Shown here piece after piece: positions 8,608 to 15,713 of a stretch of 21,420 nt of DNA. The notes under the pieces are model-generated. The model had not been told where the DNA came from. It saw only the letters and a list, made by a program, of their open reading frames with translations, and searched no databases. How positions within the stretch are numbered: the stretch's first letter is position 1; each line of letters starts with the position of its first letter. The position numbers were made by a program, and so were the translations under genes. The stretch is from Leadbetterella sp031420365 (GTDB lineage Bacteria; Bacteroidota; Bacteroidia; Cytophagales; Spirosomataceae). The stretch covers positions 1 to 21,420 of the forward strand of contig JANOMP010000302.1 of NCBI GenBank assembly GCA_031420365.1. The letters are read 5' to 3'.

Positions 8608-8900
8608 AAAAGACTCCCCTAACATTCTCTGCGTCGCCTGCCGCGGGGCAAAGGGCATTCCCCTTCTTTTTTTGCGTACGACGCACCGCCGGGATGCCAG
8701 CCCAGTCAAAAAAGAATCGGAGTGGCGTTCCACCAAAAAAAACAGCCCGGCAGCGGCCTTTAGCCAGCAAACTCACATCGGCCTGCCGCACCACCTCAAA
8801 ATTCAATAAATCAATAGGTTACAAAAGTGTAAATTTTTGTCAAAGAATTTTGAGCGCCGGGTTGCCGTACCATTTCAAACAGTGCTGGCTGCTATAAGGA
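8608..8900. other. GC-rich non-coding island with inverted repeats
   Basis: This part of the 568-base gap between 8497 and 9066 is about 59% G+C over 8631-8800 by hand count, against a strongly AT-rich surround. It contains TGCGTCG (8630-8636) and its complement CGACGCA (8679-8685), GTGG-CGTT-CCAC (8722-8733), and an imperfect direct repeat, TGCCGCACCACCTCAAA near 8784-8800 against TGCCGTACCATTTCAAA near 8863-8879. Short open frames exist on both strands (8597-8806 minus and 8694-8897 plus). They are rich in Arg, Ala and Gly, with no recognisable domain and no credible start context, so I do not call them genes. The look is of a dispersed intergenic repeat or a relic of acquired DNA. I cannot name the family. 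Confidence 0.55.
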
Positions 8901-8989
8901 ACATATTTCTTTTATTTTTTTTCGGACGCCAGTATTAAATTTTTCAAAATTCACTTTATAATTATAAGTGAAGTTAAATATTTGTGAAA

Positions 8990-9017
8990 AATAATAGTAT
9001 GCTTGCATACTATTATT
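8990..9017. promoter_or_regulatory. Palindromic candidate operator
   Basis: AATAATAGTATGC (8990-9002) and GCATACTATTATT (9005-9017) are perfect inverted copies separated by TT. The centre coincides with the position of the -33 element of the downstream promoter, so a dimeric protein bound here would be expected to affect transcription of the acyl-CoA dehydrogenase gene. A hairpin role in RNA is possible but less likely, because no clean T-run follows directly. Confidence 0.6.
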
Positions 9018-9033
9018 AGTTTTTATACTTTTG
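9003..9033 (+). promoter_or_regulatory. Bacteroidota-type promoter of acyl-CoA dehydrogenase
   Basis: TACTTTTG is present at 9026-9033, an exact fit to the TAnnTTTG -7 box of the Bacteroidota primary sigma factor. TTG at 9003-9005, 20 bases upstream, could serve as the -33 element, although it lacks the first T. The predicted start of transcription would be near 9040, giving a leader of roughly 25 bases before the ATG at 9066. Confidence 0.55.
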
Positions 9034-9065
9034 GTTTCTTTTGTATTTAAAACCAAAAACCTATA

Positions 9066-10229
9066 ATGATTAATAAAGTTTTAGAGGGCATAAATTTCCA
9101 ACTTTCAGAAGAACATTTAGCCGTTAGAGATGCAGCAAGAGATTTCGCACAAAACGATTTACTTCCAGGTGTGATTTATAGAGATATAGAATGCAAGTTT
9201 CCAAAAATTGAAGTAGAAAAAATGGGGCAACTTGGATTTATGGGTATGATGGTAGATCCAAAGTATGGAGGAAGCGGCATGGATACGTTAAGCTATGTGC
9301 TAGCTTTGGAAGAAATTAGCAAAGTAGATGCTTCTACTGCAGTTATTATGTCTGTTAACAATTCATTGGTTTGTTATGGATTAGAGGCATTTGGTAGTGA
9401 AGAACAGAAAATCAAATATTTAACGCCATTAGCTTCAGGAAAAAAATTAGGGGCTTTTTGTTTATCAGAACCAGAAGCAGGCTCTGATGCAACCTCTCAA
9501 CAAACTACTGCTGTTGATTTGGGCGATTTGTATTTAGTAAATGGAACTAAAAACTGGGTTACAAATGGGAACTCTTCAGATATTTGCGTGGTAATGGCTC
9601 AAACACAGGCTGAATTAAAACATAAAGGTATTAATTGTTTAATTATAGAAAAAGGACAAGCTGGTTTTTCAATTGGTAGGAAGGAAGATAAAATGGGAAT
9701 TCGGGCTTCTGATACCCACTCACTTATGTTTTCTGATGTAAAAGTTCCAAAAGAGAACAGAGTTGGGTCAGAAGGTTTTGGTTTTAAATTTGCAATGAGT
9801 ACATTAAATGGTGGTAGAATAGGTATTGCAGCTCAAGCTTTAGGTATAGCCGCAGGTGCTTTAGATCTTTCAATAAGATATGCAAAAGAAAGAAAAACTT
9901 TTGGGAAGCCTATTGCTGACCATCAAGCTATTCAGTTTAAATTAGCCGACATGCATACCAAAATTCAAGCCGCGAGATTGTTGGTTTATAAGGCTGCTCG
10001 AGATAAGGATTTGGGTTTAGATTATGTAGAATCTGCAGCAATGGCTAAGTTATTCGCATCGGAAGTAGCAATGTGGGCAACTACTGAAGCGGTCCAAATC
10101 CATGGGGGCTACGGTTATGTAAGAGAATTCCACGTTGAGAGAATGATGCGTGATGCTAAAATCACTCAAATTTATGAAGGTACATCTGAAATCCAAAAAA
10201 TGGTGATAGCTCGTGAAATTTTAAAATAG
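9066..10229 (+). CDS. Acyl-CoA dehydrogenase
   Basis: FAD-dependent flavoenzyme that introduces the alpha-beta double bond into acyl-CoA thioesters in fatty-acid or branched-chain amino-acid catabolism, working in the cytoplasm with an electron-transfer flavoprotein. The 387-residue length is typical. The N-terminal helical domain (about 10-125) is followed by the beta domain with FCLSEPEAGSDA (131-142) and NWVTNGNSSD (163-172), and then the C-terminal helical domain with the ERKTFGKPIADHQAIQ segment (275-290). HGGYGY (346-351) is followed by YEGTSEIQ (370-377), in which Glu371 is the expected catalytic base. This Glu position fits short-chain or butyryl-type enzymes, but the chain-length preference cannot be fixed here. 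It is transcribed alone from a promoter with an overlapping palindrome. Confidence 0.93.
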   Translation: MINKVLEGINFQLSEEHLAVRDAARDFAQNDLLPGVIYRDIECKFPKIEVEKMGQLGFMGMMVDPKYGGSGMDTLSYVLALEEISKVDASTAVIMSVNNSLVCYGLEAFGSEEQKIKYLTPLASGKKLGAFCLSEPEAGSDATSQQTTAVDLGDLYLVNGTKNWVTNGNSSDICVVMAQTQAELKHKGINCLIIEKGQAGFSIGRKEDKMGIRASDTHSLMFSDVKVPKENRVGSEGFGFKFAMSTLNGGRIGIAAQALGIAAGALDLSIRYAKERKTFGKPIADHQAIQFKLADMHTKIQAARLLVYKAARDKDLGLDYVESAAMAKLFASEVAMWATTEAVQIHGGYGYVREFHVERMMRDAKITQIYEGTSEIQKMVIAREILK

Positions 10230-10525
10230 AAAGTTATCTGAGTGTATGAAATCGAAAAGAAGGGAAAATCCTCCTCTACCTCTATCTTTGTTTATTACAT
10301 TTGTAAAATAGCTTCAATGCCAAATTTTATTGAATAAAAGTTATACAATTTTTAGATTTATGGAGTTAAATTCTGAAAAATATATAACAAATTAAATAAT
10401 TTTATGGTAAGCATGTGTTTGAAACTAAAAAAATTATTATTAGATTTGTATAAAAAAAATTAAATTTCTTATATTTTCAAATTGATAAATCACGTCTTAT
10501 ATTTATAACTAATCTAAATCTTTTT
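10230..10525. other. Intergenic region before the AraC-type gene
   Basis: These 296 AT-rich bases hold no convincing gene; the only methionine-started frames are very short. A pyrimidine-rich stretch (about 10270-10292) follows the acyl-CoA dehydrogenase stop codon without a clear hairpin. The promoter of the next gene is probably near the right end. Confidence 0.5.
10445..10477 (+). promoter_or_regulatory. Candidate promoter of the AraC-type gene
   Basis: TTTG at 10445-10448 and TATATTTT at 10470-10477 fit TTTG and TAnnTTTG with 21 bases between them and one mismatch, the final G. The start codon lies about 50 bases further on. Confidence 0.4.
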
Positions 10526-11452
10526 ATGGAAGATTATAACAAAATTATTGAGTCTCTTGGAGTAAAATTTGGTAAGGCCCGTCATATCAATATTATCCAG
10601 CCTATTACTATAAAAAATTTCTATGATGTTGAAAATACCTTGTTGGTATTATACAATGGAGATGTACAATTGAAAGGACTAGAAGGAAAATTGGAACCAG
10701 GCGATATATTGTTCATTCCAGGAGGTAAAGCAACTACCATTACCTATGGAGTTGGAGAACCTAAGCCAATTTCTTACGAAGAATTTATGACTCGAAGAGA
10801 AAATTATTTCGAGGCAATGAATGATCCTTCTGAAATAGGAATTGTGAAAAATTCATTTGGATTAATAGCATTTGAAGCGAAGGTATTTGATTCAGTAAAT
10901 TTCTTTACTTCTTTAGATATCCCACCTTTTTTTATATACAAAAACACAAAATTAGCTCAGCTAATTAAAGAAATTTTGATCGAAGACTTTACCGATGAGG
11001 CAGGAAGAGGAAGAGTAATTGCAAACAAAACTGAAGAAGCAGTAATAGAAATTATTAGATATATATTAAGAAACAGAATGTTTGTTGAGCAATTAGCAAC
11101 AAACAGTACCTATTTTAAAGATCCACGTTTAATTGATATTTTCACCTACATAAAAAATAATATTAACGGTGATTTATCCAATAAGCAGCTTGCTAATGTA
11201 GCCAATGTTTCAGAAGACTATGTAGGTCAATATTTTAAAATGCTGACAGGTATTAATCCGCAAGATTATATTGAATACCAAAGAATGGAAGAAGCAGTAA
11301 CATTGCTTCGTACCTCTAAAAAAAGTATTAGAGCTATTGGCTCTGAAGTAGGTTATAAAGATACTGCCTATTTCTGCCGTAGATTTAAAATGATGTTTGG
11401 AATACCAGCCGGAAAAATGAGAAGACGAGAGTCTTTGATGATAGGGAAATAA
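10526..11452 (+). CDS. AraC-family transcriptional regulator
   Basis: Predicted DNA-binding regulator of 308 residues. The N-terminal part (about 20-80) looks like a small cupin-type sensor, with KLEPGDILFIPGG (55-67) in the typical position. A helical linker occupies about 140-200. The C-terminal AraC domain (about 203-300) has two helix-turn-helix units: LSNKQLANVANVSEDYVGQYF (roughly 217-237) and the second around IRAIGSEVGYKDTAYFCRRFK (268-288), which matches the AraC signature. The ligand is unknown. The gene stands alone, is read in the same direction as the acyl-CoA dehydrogenase with 296 bases between, and converges with the next gene. Its target genes cannot be told from this window. 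Confidence 0.88.
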   Translation: MEDYNKIIESLGVKFGKARHINIIQPITIKNFYDVENTLLVLYNGDVQLKGLEGKLEPGDILFIPGGKATTITYGVGEPKPISYEEFMTRRENYFEAMNDPSEIGIVKNSFGLIAFEAKVFDSVNFFTSLDIPPFFIYKNTKLAQLIKEILIEDFTDEAGRGRVIANKTEEAVIEIIRYILRNRMFVEQLATNSTYFKDPRLIDIFTYIKNNINGDLSNKQLANVANVSEDYVGQYFKMLTGINPQDYIEYQRMEEAVTLLRTSKKSIRAIGSEVGYKDTAYFCRRFKMMFGIPAGKMRRRESLMIGK

Positions 11453-11645
11453 TATTTTAGTGCTTTTTTTGCCAAAGTAATTATATAAATTTCGAAAGTA
11501 TTTGTATAATTTTGTTTTTCAATTTTTAGATATTCCTAATTCTTTTTTGGAGTTTGTTGTTTAAGGTGTTTAAATTGAGCTAATCGTTTATAAATGGGGT
11601 TAGAATTCTAAAATAGAACATATTTTTGAAATATTTTGGCTTCAT

Positions 11646-12047
11646 TTATGCATGCACAATTGCCTTTTTTCCCAACATTTCTACATAAATTAAGTGCTTT
11701 TCTGAAATGCTCTCTGGCACAAACAAAAACCTTCGGTCATAAAGTTTTTCTTCTAACCAAAAACTAACCCAATATTCATTATTTATCACGAATACAGACG
11801 GATCTATCAATTCAATTGCCCGAAAACTATTAGCGGGAATCACTTCAAAAAAATGTCTCAAAACACCAGTTTGAATTTTTTCTTCTTCAGAGTTTGTTCC
11901 ATAGCCAGAAGAATTAATGAGTATATTTTTTAGTTCTTTTTCAGATTTATTTAATAGGACTACTTCCCATTGTTCGTTTTCGTCTAAGCCAGGTATAATT
12001 GCCACTAAAACTTCTTTGGTTTCAGGCAATTCAATGTCTTTTTTCAT
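11646..12047 (-). CDS. Conserved Bacteroidota protein, function unknown
   Basis: A 133-residue soluble protein without signal peptide or membrane segment. I recognise the pattern of a small Bacteroidota family: an opening MKKDIELPE, an EQWEVVLLNKSEKEL segment, SSGYGT, GVLRHFFEVIPANS (about 62-75), then NNEYWVSFWLEEKLYDRRFLF. Relatives are sometimes labelled 'phenylalanyl-tRNA synthetase subunit alpha'. No synthetase catalytic motif is present and the length is far too short, so that name should not be passed on. It lies 81 bases downstream of nadC on the same strand, and its ATG start fits the family N-terminus. The function is not known. Confidence 0.75.
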   Translation of the reverse strand: MKKDIELPETKEVLVAIIPGLDENEQWEVVLLNKSEKELKNILINSSGYGTNSEEEKIQTGVLRHFFEVIPANSFRAIELIDPSVFVINNEYWVSFWLEEKLYDRRFLFVPESISEKHLIYVEMLGKKAIVHA

Positions 12048-12128
12048 TTAGTATTGGGTTGTTTTATTACAAAAGGTAGTTCAATTAATTAAAAAGGAGA
12101 GTAATACTTTATTTTAACTTCATTTCAA

Positions 12129-12980
12129 TTACTTCATTGCCTTTAAACTTAAATCTAAGCTTTTAGCAGAATGAGTTAAATAGCCCATTGAAATAAAGTC
12201 GACTCCGCATTCCGCATAGGTTTTTACATTTTCTGGTGTTATCCCACCTGAGGCTTCGACGGGGAAACGCCCATCTATAATTTTCAAAGCCTCTCTTATA
12301 TTTTCAAAGCTAAAATTGTCTAACATTATTCTTATTACACCCCCAACTTCAAGTACTTGTTTGAGTTCATAAAGATTTCTAACTTCAATTTCAATAGGCA
12401 AAGTTAGTTTATTTTCTTTGAGGTATTTTTGAGCAGAAAATAAAGCATTTTTAATACCTCCCGCATAATCTACGTGATTATCTTTTATCAAAATCATGTC
12501 AAATAATCCGAATCTGTGATTTACACCACCGCCTATTTTTACGGCCCACTTTTCTAATAGGCGAAAACCGGGTGTAGTTTTTCGGGTATCTAAAACTTTA
12601 CATTTAGTGCCTTCCAGTTTTTTTACGATACTATTGGTTATAGTGGCTATACCGCTCATGCGTTGCATGCAGTTAAGCACCAATCGCTCCGCAGTTAAAA
12701 TAGATCTATCACTCCCTTCTACATACAATACTATTTGTCCGTATGATATGGGTTGGCCATCGGTAATCAATACTTCAACTTTTAGTGTAGGATCCACAGT
12801 TTTGAAAATCAATTGAGCTAATACCACACCCGCCACTATGCCTTCGTCTTTTACCAATAGCCTTGCTTTTCCCTGTGCATTTGTTGGTATAGTAGAAAGA
12901 GATGTATGATCTCCCTCTCTCACGTCTTCTTCTAAGGCATTTTTTATGAATGCTAATAAATCACTTTCTAAAATATCCAT
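12129..12980 (-). CDS. nadC: Nicotinate-nucleotide pyrophosphorylase (carboxylating)
   Basis: Quinolinate phosphoribosyltransferase. It converts quinolinate and phosphoribosyl pyrophosphate to nicotinate mononucleotide with release of CO2 and pyrophosphate, in de novo NAD synthesis in the cytoplasm. At 283 residues it has the normal length. Visible signatures are EDVREGDHTS (18-27), MQRMSGIAT (105-113), DTRKTTPGFR (131-140) with the substrate-binding Arg and Lys, GGVNHRFGL (151-159), and IKDNH (165-169). Later come an IEIEVRNL segment, IMLDNF and EASGGIT. The ATG at 12980 lies 28 bases past the stop of the M14 peptidase gene, so the two are probably co-transcribed, although their functions have no obvious link. 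nadA and nadB are not in the window. Confidence 0.95.
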   Translation of the reverse strand: MDILESDLLAFIKNALEEDVREGDHTSLSTIPTNAQGKARLLVKDEGIVAGVVLAQLIFKTVDPTLKVEVLITDGQPISYGQIVLYVEGSDRSILTAERLVLNCMQRMSGIATITNSIVKKLEGTKCKVLDTRKTTPGFRLLEKWAVKIGGGVNHRFGLFDMILIKDNHVDYAGGIKNALFSAQKYLKENKLTLPIEIEVRNLYELKQVLEVGGVIRIMLDNFSFENIREALKIIDGRFPVEASGGITPENVKTYAECGVDFISMGYLTHSAKSLDLSLKAMK

Positions 12981-13008
12981 TTTACTAAAAAATCTTTTCT
13001 AAAATTGT

Positions 13009-15546
13009 TTAATCTTCTCCACCAAACCTCCCACCCCCTATACTTTTTCCAAAAAATAGAGCATTTAAAAATATTTTATTGGTGCCATACCAAAAAGCTC
13101 TAAAGTTTGGATTGTCTGAAATACTTATAATTCTTCCAGCTCCATAAGTTTGGCCAATAACCGCCGGACTATTTTTAAATTTTTCTAAATTTTTTGGATG
13201 CACATATCCAGCTATTAGGGGTGAGGCTGTAAATATCAAAGGAGTATTATATGGATTTCCAGTATCTTCAAATACGATATTGTTAACTTTAAAAATTGGC
13301 AAAGTGCTTTGTTTGTAACCAAAACACAGTGGGTTTGTGATATCTATTTTAGCTTCTAAAATTGCACCACTTGTGGCCATGGCTCCGTCATAGGAAGCTT
13401 TTTCAACAAAAGGTCTTTTGGTTTTTCCATCATTATTAGGTTCTGCTTTCACATTTACAGACCCTATTTTCTTTTGAGAAAGCCATGTGGCACCATCTCC
13501 TAAAGCTATAATTACTCCTCCTTTTTGTAAAAATCCTTTTATTTTTTCTTCCGATAAATCAGAATAGCGTCCTTGATTAATAATTAAATGCGAATATTTA
13601 TCAAGATTCATTCTATTTACAGAGCCAATATCTGCATGACTTAAAGGAAAACTCATACGTTGGTCTAACAAATGCCAGATTTCGCCGGCATCGTTACCAT
13701 CTACACCATCGCCTACTATCATCAATGCTGTAGGTTTGTCTAAAACTTTAAATTTTTCGCTGCCCAAATTTATTCCATCTACAGTTAAACCTGTTTTTAA
13801 GCCATAAAATGTTACAGCATCTCTTTTAGCGAGGGTTTCAAGCAATTGTTTCGGGTTTTTGTCTCTGCATTCAATCTGAATAGTTCCATAGCTAAAGCTC
13901 TTAACTTTTCCTTCAACTATTGCCTTAAAGGGCTCCATCGCATATTTTAATTTATATCCTTTTTCAATGAGCTCGTAAGCCGCCCTTGGGGCAAAATATC
14001 CGTCCCATTCAAAAACGTATGCATAATTACTTTCACCAATTACTTTTCCATCTGGAAAAATACTTTCCTCAATCTTTTTTCCAACATTAAGGTTTACTTT
14101 AGATTCAGCAAATGGAACATTCATACAAAGAGGCAATGTCCACGACGAAATATCATAAAAAGCACTGTCTTGAAATGTTGTTCTTTTTTCGAAAAGCGAT
14201 TTTACTAACCGATGTTTTGCTTGGCTCATAGGAACAACAAAAGCTTGATCTTTTTCAAAATCTATTAAATTTACTTTTTCGTTTTTTGTAATACCATAGA
14301 CTTCAATTTTGTTGCGAAGCAACACATTAACCATTTCCCAAACTTTCACGGGGTCGTTACCTCCACCAAAAACATAGGCTTTTACATCGTCAGTAGATTT
14401 TTCTGCAAAAAAATCTTTCATGTGTGAAAGCAACTCCACACGCATATCTTTTGAGGCCTGCAAAGTAGAAAGAGTGGCGGAAAACTGATTTCTGATTGTA
14501 AATGGAAAACTCAAAGTACCTAAAGCAGTTTCTTGTAAATGTCCGCGAGACGAAGCTTGTTCAAACAATATTCCTATAGCTCCATTAACATCGGGAAGGG
14601 TAGATCCTTTGCCATAGTAAAAATCATCGTAGTTTTCTTTAGTATAATAAAACGAACCTAATTGATCCAATCCTTTTGCATGGAACTCTCCAATTTTCGC
14701 TGTTAATTCTATGTTTCTTGCGGGTGTCATGGGATTTGTTCGGGCAGGAATACCGGGTTGAAAAAAGAATGTTGAGCCGCTTCCCATTTCGTGGTGATCG
14801 GTAAGTACATTTGGCAGCCACTCATAATATTTAACCAAACGCCCTTTGCTTTCTGGCAACTGTTGGTAAAGCCAGTCGCGGTTCATATCAAACCAATAAT
14901 GATTGCTGCGACCTCCTGGCCAAGTTTCTTTAAACTCTCTAGAGTTGGGGTCGGCTACCAAAGTAGAACTTTTGTTTTGATTTACCCAAGTGGCAAAACG
15001 ATTTCCACCGTCGGGGTTTATACATGGATCTACTAAAATAATGCATTCACTTAAAATTGAATCGATTTTTGGCCCTTGTGCAGCTGCCAAATGATAAATA
15101 CTAAGTAAAGATGAATTTAGACCACTGGCTTCATTTCCATGTACAGAGTAACCCATCCAAACTACAATAGGCATCTTTTTTAAATCTAAAGATTTTGAAA
15201 TATCACTATCGGCTAATTTTAAATGATTGGCTTTCAGTAGGCCAAGATTTTTATGGTTTTCTGGGGAAGATACGGTGGCTAACATGAGCTCTCTGTTTTC
15301 ATACGAACGAGCATATACTTCTAGCTTGATTCGATCTGACTGTTTGGCTACTTCTCTGAAATACCCATAAACCTCATAAGGAGTAACGTGTTGCTCCCCT
15401 ACCTCATAACCCAAATATTGTTTTGGAGTAATAATAGATTTGTTATACGAAATGGTTTTGGGTAAATAATAATCAAGACTAATTTGTGCATAAGAAAATA
15501 TGGGAAATAATAGAACAAAAAAAAAGTTTTTTAGATGAAGTTTCAT
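13009..15546 (-). CDS. Secreted M14-family zinc carboxypeptidase
   Basis: Predicted exported metallopeptidase of 845 residues. A signal peptide (1-20, ending SYA before Gln21) sends it to the periplasm or beyond. The M14 catalytic domain (about 50-370) shows the zinc-binding HGNEASG (His136, Glu139), the substrate-binding DMNRDW (220-225), a further zinc-ligand candidate in TDHHEMGSG (His251 or His252), and the general-base candidate Glu329 in GILFEQASSRG. The C-terminal part (about 600-845) includes LMIVGDGVDG and KGGVIIALGDGATW, which resemble a class-I glutamine amidotransferase-like fold, common in large Bacteroidota M14 proteins. No type IX secretion sorting domain was recognised at the C-terminus. 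It shares a 167-base divergent region with an exported amidohydrolase. Substrate specificity is unknown. Confidence 0.88.
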   Translation of the reverse strand: MKLHLKNFFFVLLFPIFSYAQISLDYYLPKTISYNKSIITPKQYLGYEVGEQHVTPYEVYGYFREVAKQSDRIKLEVYARSYENRELMLATVSSPENHKNLGLLKANHLKLADSDISKSLDLKKMPIVVWMGYSVHGNEASGLNSSLLSIYHLAAAQGPKIDSILSECIILVDPCINPDGGNRFATWVNQNKSSTLVADPNSREFKETWPGGRSNHYWFDMNRDWLYQQLPESKGRLVKYYEWLPNVLTDHHEMGSGSTFFFQPGIPARTNPMTPARNIELTAKIGEFHAKGLDQLGSFYYTKENYDDFYYGKGSTLPDVNGAIGILFEQASSRGHLQETALGTLSFPFTIRNQFSATLSTLQASKDMRVELLSHMKDFFAEKSTDDVKAYVFGGGNDPVKVWEMVNVLLRNKIEVYGITKNEKVNLIDFEKDQAFVVPMSQAKHRLVKSLFEKRTTFQDSAFYDISSWTLPLCMNVPFAESKVNLNVGKKIEESIFPDGKVIGESNYAYVFEWDGYFAPRAAYELIEKGYKLKYAMEPFKAIVEGKVKSFSYGTIQIECRDKNPKQLLETLAKRDAVTFYGLKTGLTVDGINLGSEKFKVLDKPTALMIVGDGVDGNDAGEIWHLLDQRMSFPLSHADIGSVNRMNLDKYSHLIINQGRYSDLSEEKIKGFLQKGGVIIALGDGATWLSQKKIGSVNVKAEPNNDGKTKRPFVEKASYDGAMATSGAILEAKIDITNPLCFGYKQSTLPIFKVNNIVFEDTGNPYNTPLIFTASPLIAGYVHPKNLEKFKNSPAVIGQTYGAGRIISISDNPNFRAFWYGTNKIFLNALFFGKSIGGGRFGGED

Positions 15547-15671
15547 AAAATGGGGTATTGATTTTGAGTGGCTAAATTATAAAATTTTATTGGTTTTAAA
15601 GAATTAATATTTTTTATGGACTAATTTTTAAAAATTTCAAGCAAAAACACATTTTAGATTTATTTTTTTAA

Positions 15672-15679
15672 TACTTTTG
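15672..15679 (+). promoter_or_regulatory. -7 box of the M20 amidohydrolase promoter
   Basis: TACTTTTG fits the Bacteroidota TAnnTTTG -7 element exactly and lies 34 bases before the start codon. A T-rich segment near 15652-15656 (TTTTA) could be a degenerate -33 element, though it is closer than usual. The same box sequence is used ahead of the acyl-CoA dehydrogenase gene. Confidence 0.5.
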
Positions 15680-15713
15680 AATTTGTTATTAAACAATCGA
15701 ATCTCCCTATTTT

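Noticed and set aside
8597..8897. Short open frames on both strands in the GC-rich island
   Set aside because: Two opposed, overlapping frames in the same unusual DNA, biased amino-acid content and no domain. They are better explained by composition than by coding.
8850..8900. Possible integron attC-like site at the end of the GC-rich island
   Set aside because: The stretch GCTGGCTGCTATAAGG caught the eye, but I could not find the paired core sites (RYYYAAC and GTTRRRY) that define attC, and there is no integrase.
10396..10462. Very short methionine-started peptide before the AraC-type gene
   Set aside because: About 19 codons, in AT-rich spacer, with no ribosome-binding context or conservation that can be judged.
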